Shown here: one piece after another, positions 15,899-23,911 of the stretch
Layout of the letters: each line of letters opens with the position of its first letter
How positions within the stretch are numbered: position 1 is the stretch's first letter
DNA from: Streptomyces cyaneogriseus subsp. noncyanogenus
Lineage (GTDB): Bacteria; Actinomycetota; Actinomycetes; Streptomycetales; Streptomycetaceae
Length of the DNA: 64,000 bases
Assembly: GCF_000931445.1 (NCBI RefSeq)
Contig: NZ_CP010849.1
Location: 4,588,001 to 4,652,000 of the forward strand
Direction: 5' to 3'
The notes under the pieces: generated by a model
The model's input: only the letters and a program-made list of their open reading frames with translations
What the model was told of the DNA's origin: nothing
The model's database searches: none
Made by a program: the position numbers and the translations under genes

Positions 15899-17755
15899 AT
15901 GTCCGACATGCACGAGAGTGCGGGAACGGGCCCCGGCGACGCGCACTTCGCGGTGTTCCCCGACCGCGAAGAGGCCGCCGCCGTGGCCCGCTTCTTCCGC
16001 CATCCCGGTACACGCGTCCTCGCCCACGCCTCGGGCCGTCCGTGGCTGGTGGGCCACTGGTCCGACTCCGAGGTCACCACCGCCCGGGCCGGGAGGGCGG
16101 CCCTCGCCGTCGTCGGCTGGTGCCCGGTCGGCCGGGAGGAACTGGAGCGCCACGCCGCCCGGCTGCGCGACCTCGCCGAACTCGACGCCCTCGCCCGGTC
16201 GCTGCCGGGCAGCTTCCATCTGGTGGCCGCGCTCGACGGGCAGCTCAGGATCCAGGGCACCGCCTCCGGACTCCGGCTGGTCTTCCACGCGCAGGTGGGC
16301 GGCGTACAGGTGGCGGCCACCAGCGCCGACCTGCTCGCCACCGCCCTGGACAGCGAACCCGACACCGGCCGGCTGGCCGTACGGCTGCTGTGGCCGGTGC
16401 CGCACCCCCTGTACGAGACGTCGGTCTGGCAGGGCGTCGAGGCCGTCTCCCCCGAGGAGGCCCTCGTCGTCTCCGCCGACGGACGCCGGGTACGGCGCTC
16501 GCGCTGGTGGTGGCCCCCGGAACCGGCCCGCTCGCTCGCGCGGGGCGCGCCGAAGGTGCGGGAGGCGCTGGCGGAGGCGGTGGACGTGCGGACCCGGCAG
16601 GGCGGAACGGTCAGTACCGACCTCTCCGGCGGCCTGGACTCCACGTCGGTGTGCTTCCTGGCCGCCCGCTCCCCGGCCTCCGTGGTGGCGGCGACCTGGC
16701 CCGGCCGGGACCCCGCCGACACCGACCTGGCCTGGGCCCGGCAGGCGGCGAGCCACCTCCCCGACGTCGAGCACGTGGTCTGGGACGCCGACGCGTCGGC
16801 GCTGGTCTACTCGGACCTGCTCGGCATCGACGATCTGCTCGACGAGCCGTCCATCGGCGTGATGGACCGCTCGCGCGTCCTGCAGCACCTGCCGTGGCTG
16901 GCCGGACGCGGCAGCCGGGTGCACCTCACCGGCATCGGCGGGGACCACGTCGCCTGGTGCTCCGAGGCGTACTACCACCGGCTGCTGCGCACCCGTCCGC
17001 TGTTCGCCGTGCGTCAGCTACGGGGCTTCCGCGCCCTGTGGAACTGGCCGCTCGGCGCGACCGTGCGCGCGCTGGCCGACACCCGGCCGTACCGGGACTG
17101 GCTGGCCGACAGCGCCCGCCGGCTGCGCGATCCGATGCCGCAGACCTCCGTCACCGGCGGTCTCGGCTGGGGGATGGCGCCCCGGCTGCTGCCCTGGATG
17201 ACCCCCGAGACCGAGCGGCTGGCCCGGCGGGCCCTGCTGGACTCGGCGGCCGGGGCCCGGCCCCTGCACCCCGACCGGGGGCTCCACACGGACCTGGAAC
17301 TCATCCGCACCTGCACCCGCATCATCCGCCAGTGGGAGCGGATGGCGGCCCGGGCCGGACTCCCGATGGCCTCGCCCTTCCTCGACGACCGGGTGATCGA
17401 GGCGTGTCTCGCGGTCCGCCCGGAGGACCGGGTCACGCCCTGGCGCTACAAACCCCTGCTCGCCGAGGCCATGCGCGGCGTCGTCCCGGAGGAGTGCCTG
17501 CGCCGCACGAACAAGGCGGAGGCGTCGATGGACGCGTCCGACGGGCTGCGCCGCCACCGGGGCGATCTGATGACCCTGTGGACCGGCTCCCGGCTGGAGC
17601 GGCTCGGCCTGGTCGACGGCGAGGCGCTGCGCCGGCTCGCGCAGCGGCCCTCCGCGCCCGGTCTGCGCGACGCCATCCTCTACTCGACCATCGCCTGCGA
17701 GGTGTGGCTGCGGGCCCGGGACCGCGCGCCGCATCCGGGTCCCGCCGTCCGCTGA
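15899..17755 (+). CDS. Lasso cyclase, asparagine-synthetase homologue (LasC)
   Basis: 618 residues. The C-terminal synthetase domain shows the pyrophosphate loop SGGLDSTS (around residue 243), used to adenylate the precursor Asp side chain before attack by the free N-terminus of the core. The N-terminal amidotransferase-like domain lacks the catalytic Cys2 of true glutamine-dependent asparagine synthetases (it begins MSDMHES), as expected for lasso cyclases. Lies directly after the precursor and 27 bp before the RRE gene. Start: ATG at 15899; the ribosome binding site is weak, consistent with coupling to the precursor. Confidence 0.93.
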   Translation: MSDMHESAGTGPGDAHFAVFPDREEAAAVARFFRHPGTRVLAHASGRPWLVGHWSDSEVTTARAGRAALAVVGWCPVGREELERHAARLRDLAELDALARSLPGSFHLVAALDGQLRIQGTASGLRLVFHAQVGGVQVAATSADLLATALDSEPDTGRLAVRLLWPVPHPLYETSVWQGVEAVSPEEALVVSADGRRVRRSRWWWPPEPARSLARGAPKVREALAEAVDVRTRQGGTVSTDLSGGLDSTSVCFLAARSPASVVAATWPGRDPADTDLAWARQAASHLPDVEHVVWDADASALVYSDLLGIDDLLDEPSIGVMDRSRVLQHLPWLAGRGSRVHLTGIGGDHVAWCSEAYYHRLLRTRPLFAVRQLRGFRALWNWPLGATVRALADTRPYRDWLADSARRLRDPMPQTSVTGGLGWGMAPRLLPWMTPETERLARRALLDSAAGARPLHPDRGLHTDLELIRTCTRIIRQWERMAARAGLPMASPFLDDRVIEACLAVRPEDRVTPWRYKPLLAEAMRGVVPEECLRRTNKAEASMDASDGLRRHRGDLMTLWTGSRLERLGLVDGEALRRLAQRPSAPGLRDAILYSTIACEVWLRARDRAPHPGPAVR

Positions 17756-17782
17756 CGGAAACGGCAGAAAGGCATCGACCGT

Positions 17783-18037
17783 ATGACTCTCCGATTCGGC
17801 GCCGACGTCTCCACCGCGGAGACCGACTACGGAACGGTCCTCCTCGACCAGCGCAGCGGCCACTACTGGGAGCTCAATCCCACGGGTGCGCTGGTGGTCA
17901 GGACCCTGATGGAGGGCGGGGACGAGGCGACGGCCGTCGCGGCGCTCGTCGCGCGGTTCGACATCGACCGGGCGCAGGCGGCGCAGGACGTCGGCGCCCT
18001 CGTCCGTGACCTGCGGGAAGCGGGGCTGGTCGCGTGA
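17783..18037 (+). CDS. PqqD-like RiPP recognition element (LasB1)
   Basis: 84 residues. The pattern DYGTVLLDQRSGHYWELNPTGALVVRTLMEGG, then helices ending DVGALVRDLREAGLV, is that of stand-alone PqqD/RRE proteins, which bind the YxxP leader motif and present the precursor to the protease and cyclase. GTG of the next gene overlaps its TGA stop (GTGA), so the two are translationally coupled. Confidence 0.92.
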   Translation: MTLRFGADVSTAETDYGTVLLDQRSGHYWELNPTGALVVRTLMEGGDEATAVAALVARFDIDRAQAAQDVGALVRDLREAGLVA

Positions 18038-18468
18038 CGACTCCCAGCGCCCTGGACCGGCCGGCCGGAGTCCCGCCCGGCCGGCGGCTGGCCGCCCGCC
18101 TGGTCCTGGTGCCCGCCCTCGCCCTGTCGTTCCTGCCGCCGCGCCATCTGCGGCGGGTACTGGAGCGGGTGCGCCGGGGCGCCCGGCCCGCCTCGCCCGC
18201 CCAGGCCGCGGCGGCGCGCGAGGCGCTGTGCGCGGTCAGCCTGCGCTGCGCCGGGCCCCGCGGCTGCCTTCCGCGCTCGCTGGGCGCCGCCCTGCTGTGC
18301 CGGCTGCACGGCACCTGGCCGACGTGGTGCACGGGGGTGCGCAAGGTGCCGCCGTTCTCCGCCCACGCCTGGATCGAGGCGGAGGGCCGTCCCGTCGGGG
18401 AGGGCGTCCCGGACGACTACTTCGCGCGGCTGGTGACGGTGGCACCGGTGCCGCGGGCGGGGACATGA
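18034..18468 (+). CDS. Lasso leader peptidase, transglutaminase-like (LasB2)
   Basis: 144 residues. Cysteine-protease fold of the transglutaminase-like B2 family: Cys78 in GPRGCLPRSLGAALLC, His111 in PPFSAHAWIEAEG, with an acidic residue just after as likely third member. Cleaves the leader after the Thr-Gly pair to free Leu1. Starts with GTG overlapping lasB1 by 4 bp, and ends in an ATGA overlap with the transporter gene. Confidence 0.92.
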   Translation: MTTPSALDRPAGVPPGRRLAARLVLVPALALSFLPPRHLRRVLERVRRGARPASPAQAAAAREALCAVSLRCAGPRGCLPRSLGAALLCRLHGTWPTWCTGVRKVPPFSAHAWIEAEGRPVGEGVPDDYFARLVTVAPVPRAGT

Positions 18469-20522
18469 GCGACACCGTCGTGGCGGACGGCACCCGCCGG
18501 GCGGCCCCGGACACCGGTGCGCCGGAAGGGCCGCCCCCGCCGCCGGCCGGCCGGTCGCTGGCCGGATCGGTGGCCGCCCTCTTCCGGCTGACCGCGGGCC
18601 ACCGGCGGAGCGTCGCCGTGGCGACCGCGCTGACGCTGGCCGCGTCGGCGCTGGGGCTCGCCCAGCCGCTCGTCGCCAAGCACGTCGTGGACTCCAGCTC
18701 CCGCGGTGAGCCGCCGTGGCCGCTGCTGCTGCTCCTGGGCGCGCTCTTCGCCGCCGAGGCGGCGGCGGGGGCCGTCGGCCGCTTCCTGCTGGACCGCATG
18801 GGCGAGGGCGTGGTGCGCATGGTGCGGCACGCCCTCGTGTCGCGGCTGCTGCGGCTGGAGATGCGGGAGCTGGACCGCCGGCGCGGCGGCGATCTGGTCG
18901 CGCGGGTCACCGCCGACACCACCCTGCTGCGGGACGTCGTCTCGCAGGCGCTGGTCGATCTGGTGACCGGGTGCCTGGTCTCGGCCGGGGCGCTGCTGCT
19001 GATGCTGTGGCTGGACCCCTTGCTGCTGCTGCTCGTCGTGGCGACGGTCTCCCTGGCCGCCGTCGCCGTCGCGCTGCTCCTGAAGGGCATCCGGGCGGCG
19101 TCGGAGCACATGCAGGACTCCGTCGGCGCCGTCGCCGCGGAGCTGGAGCGCGCGCTCGGCGCCCTGCCGGTGGTGCGCGTGTACCGGGCCGAGGAACGCG
19201 AGGCGCGCCGTGTCGGCGAGCGGGTGGACTCGGCGTACCGCTCGGGCGTCCGGGCGGCGAAGCTGGCGGCGGTCATGAGCAGCGCCGTCGAACTGGCGGT
19301 CCAGGGCTCCTTCCTGCTCGTCCTGGTCGTCGGGGGCCTGCGCGTCCACGGCGGCGGGGCCGGGTCCCTCGGCGATCTGGTCGCCTTCCTGCTGTACGCG
19401 TCGTACCTCGTCCTGCCGCTGTCCTCGGTGTTCCGCGCGCTCGGGCTGATCCAGCGGGGCACGGGCGCCTACCGGAGGATCGACGAGGCCCTCGCCCTGC
19501 CGGAGGAGCCGGACCGGCGGCCCGCGGCTGCGCCGTCCGGGTCTGCCGTTGCTGCGCCGTCCGCGGCTGCCGCTGCCGCCTCGCAGGCGCCCGTTGCCGC
19601 GCCGCTCACGCCCACCGCTGCCGTCCCGCCCATGCCTGCGGCTGCCGCCTCGCCCGGGCCCGCTGCTGCGCCGCCCGCGTCTGCCCCGCCCGCGCCCGCC
19701 GCCGTCCCGCCCGCGGCCCCCGGGCCGTCCCCGGCGGACCCGGGGGGCCCGGGGGTTCCGGCGGATCCGGCGGACCCGGCGCCGCCCGCGCTGGAGCTGG
19801 CCGGCGTCCGCTTCGGGTACGTCCCGGACCGGCCGGTACTGCGCGGGGTGTCGCTCACCGTGCCGCGCCGTGGACTGGTGGCCCTGGTCGGCCGCTCGGG
19901 AGCGGGCAAGAGCACCCTCTTCTCCCTGATCGCGCGCCTGTACGAGCCGGATGCCGGGACCATCCGGTTCGACGGCCGCCCCGCCGCCGCCCTCGGCCGC
20001 CGGGAGAGCCGGGCCGGTATCGCCCTGGTGGACCAGAACACGCATGTGCTGGAGGGCACGCTGAGGGAGAACCTCACCTACGCCGCGCCCGGCGCCGGGG
20101 AGGACGAGATCCTCCGCGCCGTCCGGCTGGCCCGGCTCGGCCCCGTGGTGCGGCGGCTGCCCGGCGGCCTCGACGGCCGGCTCGGCGACCGCGGCGGCAC
20201 CCTCTCCGCGGGGGAGCGGCAGCGCGTCGCCCTGGCCCGCGCCCTGCTCGCCCGCCCGCGCCTGCTCCTGCTGGACGAGCCGACCTCGCACCTCGACGCC
20301 GTCAACGAGGCCGCGCTCGCCCGGACGCTGAGCGAGGCCACCGCCGACTGCGCGGTCCTGGTCATCGCGCACCGCCTCTCCACCGTCCAGCACGCCGACC
20401 GGATCGTGGTCCTCGACGACGGCCGCACCGTCGCCTGCGGCCGGCACGACGAGCTGCTCACCACCAGCCCGGTCTACCGCGAGCTGGCCACCGCCCAGGT
20501 GCTGCGCGGCCCCCGCCGGTGA
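18465..20522 (+). CDS. Lasso peptide ABC exporter (LasD) with Ala/Pro-rich linker
   Basis: 685 residues; ATG overlaps the lasB2 stop. A six-helix ABC exporter membrane domain (about residues 35-335) is joined to an ATPase domain with Walker A GRSGAGKST (about 476), signature LSAGERQRVALARA (about 580), Walker B LLLLDEP and the VIAHRLS switch. Between them, residues 348-441 are an unusual Ala/Pro tract with almost no other residues, encoded by GCTGCC/GCGCCG-type imperfect repeats (19512-19780). Likely exports and gives immunity to the lasso peptide. Last gene of the cluster, followed by a terminator. Confidence 0.92.
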   Translation: MSDTVVADGTRRAAPDTGAPEGPPPPPAGRSLAGSVAALFRLTAGHRRSVAVATALTLAASALGLAQPLVAKHVVDSSSRGEPPWPLLLLLGALFAAEAAAGAVGRFLLDRMGEGVVRMVRHALVSRLLRLEMRELDRRRGGDLVARVTADTTLLRDVVSQALVDLVTGCLVSAGALLLMLWLDPLLLLLVVATVSLAAVAVALLLKGIRAASEHMQDSVGAVAAELERALGALPVVRVYRAEEREARRVGERVDSAYRSGVRAAKLAAVMSSAVELAVQGSFLLVLVVGGLRVHGGGAGSLGDLVAFLLYASYLVLPLSSVFRALGLIQRGTGAYRRIDEALALPEEPDRRPAAAPSGSAVAAPSAAAAAASQAPVAAPLTPTAAVPPMPAAAASPGPAAAPPASAPPAPAAVPPAAPGPSPADPGGPGVPADPADPAPPALELAGVRFGYVPDRPVLRGVSLTVPRRGLVALVGRSGAGKSTLFSLIARLYEPDAGTIRFDGRPAAALGRRESRAGIALVDQNTHVLEGTLRENLTYAAPGAGEDEILRAVRLARLGPVVRRLPGGLDGRLGDRGGTLSAGERQRVALARALLARPRLLLLDEPTSHLDAVNEAALARTLSEATADCAVLVIAHRLSTVQHADRIVVLDDGRTVACGRHDELLTTSPVYRELATAQVLRGPRR

Positions 20523-20541
20523 CCGGGGCCCCGGCAGGCCC

Positions 20542-20579
20542 GCGACCGGTCCGCACCACGGGGGGCGGGCCGGTCGCGA
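20542..20579 (+). terminator. Terminator after the lasso operon
   Basis: Stem of 14 bp: CGCGACCGGTCCGC / GCGGGCCGGTCGCG with one G-U pair and a 10-nt loop, 19 bp after the exporter stop. No T tract, as is common in streptomycetes. Confidence 0.8.
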
Positions 20580-20594
20580 CGTGGCCCGGCGAGG

Positions 20595-20606
20595 CGAAAC
20601 CTTTCG
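20595..20606 (+). promoter_or_regulatory. Xylanase-box-like palindrome upstream of GH115 gene
   Basis: CGAAACCTTTCG (CGAAA-CC-TTTCG), 107 bp before the GH115 start. It resembles the CGAAACTTTCG element reported in actinomycete xylanase promoters, with one extra central base. A second, shorter CGAA-A-TTCG palindrome lies at 20677-20685. Confidence 0.5.
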
Positions 20607-20676
20607 TTGCCGCTTCGTTGCCGTCGGTCCCGTTGTTCACCGTGGGCACCACCTCCAGCATTTGTCATGCCGCTTA

Positions 20677-20685
20677 CGAAATTCG
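20677..20685 (+). promoter_or_regulatory. Second CGAA/TTCG palindrome upstream of GH115 gene
   Basis: CGAAATTCG, 28 bp before the ATG at 20713; possibly a second half-strength site for the same regulator as 20595-20606. Confidence 0.35.
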
Positions 20686-20712
20686 GATCGGGCTTACCGG
20701 AGGGGTGTCACC

Positions 20713-23700
20713 ATGGCGCGTTTTGTGTCCAGGAGAACGGTTCTCGGAACGGGCGCCGCCGTGGGAGCGGGCGCCGGCCTGCCCCTGCTCGGGGCCGGTT
20801 CCGCCGCCGCCGCGGGCGGCGGCGGCCCCCGCCGCACCGACCCCGGGGCCTACCTCGTCTTCCGCCCCGAGCCCGGCGCCTTCCCCCTGGTCCGGGCCGG
20901 GCGCGCCGCCCCCGTCCTGGTCGATGCCCGCGACCATCCCGGAGTCCGCCGCGTCGCCGCCGACCTGCGCGCCGACATCGAGCGGGTCACCGGTGTCCGC
21001 CCGGCCGCCGAGCGCGGCCGCGCCCGCGAGGTCGTCATCGTCGGCACGGTGGGCCACAGCCCTCTGCTCGACTCCCTCGTCCGGGCCGGGAAACTCGACG
21101 TCTCGTCGATCCGGGGCAAGTGGGAGACCTCCCTCCAGGTGACCGTGGATGACCCCCTGCCCGGCGTGGACCGCGCCTTCGTCGTCGCGGGCAGCGACCA
21201 GCGCGGCGCCATCTTCGGCGCCTACGACGTCTCCCTCGGCATCGGTGTCTCCCCCTGGCACTGGTGGGACGACGTCCGGCCGGTCCGCCGCTCGCAGATC
21301 TACGCCCGCCCCGGCGCCTGGACCCAGGGCACCCCGGCCGTGAAGTACCGCGGGGTCTTCATCAACGACGAGAACCCCAACCTCGGCACCTGGGCGCCGC
21401 AGTACTTCGGCCCGGGCAAGGCGGAGGGCTACCCGGGCGGCTTCAACGCCGACTTCTACGCGAAGGTCTTCGAGGTGATCCTCCGCCTCAAGGGCAACTA
21501 CCTCTGGCCGGCCGTCTGGGGGCGGGCGTTCGCCGAGGACGACCCGGACAACCACGCGCGCGCCGCCGAGTACGGCATTGTCATGGGCACATCTCACGAG
21601 GCGCCGATGATGCGCGGCATCGAGGAGTGGAACCGCCACGCGGTCCCCGCCCGGCGCGACGCCCAGGGCGCCATCGTCAAGCCGGGCCACGACCCCTACG
21701 GCGGCACCGGCGAGTGGTCCTTCCGCCGCAACCGCGCCGCGATCGAGGCGTACTGGCGGGAGGGCGTCCAGCGCATGGCCGACCAGGGCTTCGAGGGCGT
21801 GGTCACCCTCGGCATGCGCGGCAACGGCGACACCAGCCTGCCGGACGGCGACGCCATCGAGCTGATGGAGGAGATCATCGCCACCCAGCGGCGGATCATC
21901 GCCGAGGTCACCGGCTCCGAGACCTCCGTCCCCCAGGTGTGGACGCTCTACAAGGAGGTCCAGCGGTACTGGACCCGCGGCCTGCGCGCGCCCGACGACG
22001 TCACCGTCGTGCTGTGCGACGACAACTGGGGCAACATCCGCATGCACCCCGACCCCGCCGAGCCGCCCCGCCCGGGCGGCTACGGGCTGTACTACCACTT
22101 CGACTACGTGGGCGACGGCCGCAACTACAAGTGGGTCGACACCGTCTCCCTCCCCAATCTGTGGGACCAGCTCCACCAGGCCGTCGCCTACGGCAACACC
22201 ACCCTGTGGGTGACCAACGTGGGCGATCTGAAGGGCAACGAGCTGCCCACCCAGTACTTCCTCGACTACGCCTGGAACCCGGCGCGCTGGGAACTGGACG
22301 CGATCCCGGAGTGGGAGCGCCGGTACGCGGCCCTGCACTTCGGCGAGGAGCACGCCGAGGAGATAGCCGAGATCCTCGCCCGCTACGGCCACCTCCAGCA
22401 GCGCCGCAAGCCCGAGCTGCTCAACCGCCGCATCACCCTCGACCCGGCCAGGGACCTCGCCACCGACGACGACGCCGTGGTCTACGACGACCGGCAGACG
22501 CCCTTCTACCGGGGCGAGCTGGAGCGGGTGACCGAGGAGTGGCGCGAGCTCGGCCGGAGGGCGGCCCGCGTGGCGCGCCGTCTGCCGGCCTCCGCGCGGG
22601 ACGCCTGGTTCGAGCTGGTCGGCTACAACGTCCAGGCCACGGCCAACCTCTACGACCTGCGCGAGGCCGAGTTCACCAACCTCCTCTACGCCGCCCAGGG
22701 CCGCGCCGCCACCAACGAGCGCGCCGAGCACGCCGAGGCCGGACTGAAGGAGGACTTCCGGCTCCAGGACGTGTTCAACAAGGAGATCGCGGGCGGCAAG
22801 TGGAAGGACTTCCAGCTCCAGCCGCACATCGGCTACGGCGACGTCGAGCGGTACGGGCCCAACGCGCCCTGGCAGCAGCCCGAGATCGACAACGTGGCCA
22901 TCCCCGACGTCCTCTTCCCGGCCGTACGGCGCATCGAGCTCCCCGACACCGCCGAGATGGGCGTGGCGGTCGACGGCTCCGAGCAGTGGTGGCCGCAGGC
23001 CGGGGCCGCGGCCGGCCCGGTGCTGCCGGAGTTCAGCCCCTACCAAACCCGCGCACCGCAGTACGTGGAGGTCTTCAACCGGGGCAGCCGGCCCTTCCCG
23101 TACCGGATCACCGCCTCCGTGCCCTGGCTGACGGTGGACCGGCCGCGCGGCACGGTCCGGCGGCAGACCCGCGTGACGGTCGGCGTCGACTGGGCGAAGG
23201 TCCCGGCCGGGCGCGCCGAGGGCGAGCTGACGGTGGAGGGCGCGGGCCGCACCGTCACCGTGCGCGCCGTCGCCGTCCCCGCCTCCCCGCGCGGCCTGAA
23301 GGGCTTCGTGGAGGCCGGCGGCTACATCGCCATCGACGCCGAGCACCACACCCGCGCCGTCGGCGCCCGCGGCGTCGGCTGGCTGCGCGTCGACCGCATC
23401 GGCCGTACCGGAGCGGGCATGACCCCCGTGCCCGTCACCGCCCCCGCGCAGACCCCGGGCGGCGACGGACCGCGCCTGGAGTACGACGTGACCCTGCTGG
23501 CGCCCGGCGAGGTCACCGTGTGGGCGTACCTGTCGCCCCGCAACCCGGCGCTGGCCCGCCCCGGCCTGCGCTACGCGGTCTCCTTCGACGACGACACCCC
23601 GCGGACCGTCGACGTGATCGCCGCCACCGGCCCCGACGACGGCGGGCTCAACCGGCGCTGGGAGCGCCACACCTCCGACAACGTCAACCGGACCGCCACC

Positions 23701-23844
23701 CGGCACACGCTCACCCGGGCGGGCCGGCACCGGCTGACGTTCTGGATGGTCGACCCGACGGTCGTGCTCCAGCGGCTGATCATCGACACGGGGGGCCTGC
23801 CGGAGACGTACCTGGGGCCGCTGGAGAGCCGGCGGGTGCGCTGA
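20713..23844 (+). CDS. Secreted glycoside hydrolase family 115 (xylan alpha-1,2-glucuronidase)
   Basis: 1043 residues. The N-terminus has a twin-arginine signal (SRRTVLGTGAAVGAGAG, then AAAAGG). The mature protein starts with the GH115 pattern DPGAYLVFRPEPGAFPLVRAG and keeps family blocks such as KYRGVFINDENPNLGTWAPQ, LKGNYLWPAVWG, YGIVMGTSHEAPMMRG and VTLGMRGNGDTSLPDGD, with a C-terminal beta-rich domain after about residue 780. GH115 enzymes remove (4-O-methyl)-glucuronic acid from xylan. ATG at 20713 chosen because it follows GGAGGGGTGTCACC and begins the Tat signal. Convergent with the protease gene. Confidence 0.92.
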   Translation: MARFVSRRTVLGTGAAVGAGAGLPLLGAGSAAAAGGGGPRRTDPGAYLVFRPEPGAFPLVRAGRAAPVLVDARDHPGVRRVAADLRADIERVTGVRPAAERGRAREVVIVGTVGHSPLLDSLVRAGKLDVSSIRGKWETSLQVTVDDPLPGVDRAFVVAGSDQRGAIFGAYDVSLGIGVSPWHWWDDVRPVRRSQIYARPGAWTQGTPAVKYRGVFINDENPNLGTWAPQYFGPGKAEGYPGGFNADFYAKVFEVILRLKGNYLWPAVWGRAFAEDDPDNHARAAEYGIVMGTSHEAPMMRGIEEWNRHAVPARRDAQGAIVKPGHDPYGGTGEWSFRRNRAAIEAYWREGVQRMADQGFEGVVTLGMRGNGDTSLPDGDAIELMEEIIATQRRIIAEVTGSETSVPQVWTLYKEVQRYWTRGLRAPDDVTVVLCDDNWGNIRMHPDPAEPPRPGGYGLYYHFDYVGDGRNYKWVDTVSLPNLWDQLHQAVAYGNTTLWVTNVGDLKGNELPTQYFLDYAWNPARWELDAIPEWERRYAALHFGEEHAEEIAEILARYGHLQQRRKPELLNRRITLDPARDLATDDDAVVYDDRQTPFYRGELERVTEEWRELGRRAARVARRLPASARDAWFELVGYNVQATANLYDLREAEFTNLLYAAQGRAATNERAEHAEAGLKEDFRLQDVFNKEIAGGKWKDFQLQPHIGYGDVERYGPNAPWQQPEIDNVAIPDVLFPAVRRIELPDTAEMGVAVDGSEQWWPQAGAAAGPVLPEFSPYQTRAPQYVEVFNRGSRPFPYRITASVPWLTVDRPRGTVRRQTRVTVGVDWAKVPAGRAEGELTVEGAGRTVTVRAVAVPASPRGLKGFVEAGGYIAIDAEHHTRAVGARGVGWLRVDRIGRTGAGMTPVPVTAPAQTPGGDGPRLEYDVTLLAPGEVTVWAYLSPRNPALARPGLRYAVSFDDDTPRTVDVIAATGPDDGGLNRRWERHTSDNVNRTATRHTLTRAGRHRLTFWMVDPTVVLQRLIIDTGGLPETYLGPLESRRVR

Positions 23845-23851
23845 ACCGGCT

Positions 23852-23886
23852 CGGCCGGGTGCGGGGAGCCCTCCCGCACCCGGCCG
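23852..23886. terminator. Bidirectional terminator between GH115 and protease genes
   Basis: CGGCCGGGTGCGGG / CCCGCACCCGGCCG perfect 14-bp stem with a 7-nt loop, located between two convergent stops (23844 and 23912). Confidence 0.85.
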
Positions 23887-23911
23887 CCCCCTCAGTGGCC
23901 CGACGGCCGGT

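Noticed and set aside
19512..19780. Frameshift or assembly error in the ABC exporter
   Set aside because: The frame stays open through the Ala/Pro tract and both flanking domains are intact and in phase.
20674..23730. Minus-strand open frame of about 1000 codons opposite the GH115 gene
   Set aside because: Antisense shadow; the plus-strand reading has clear GH115 motifs and a Tat signal.
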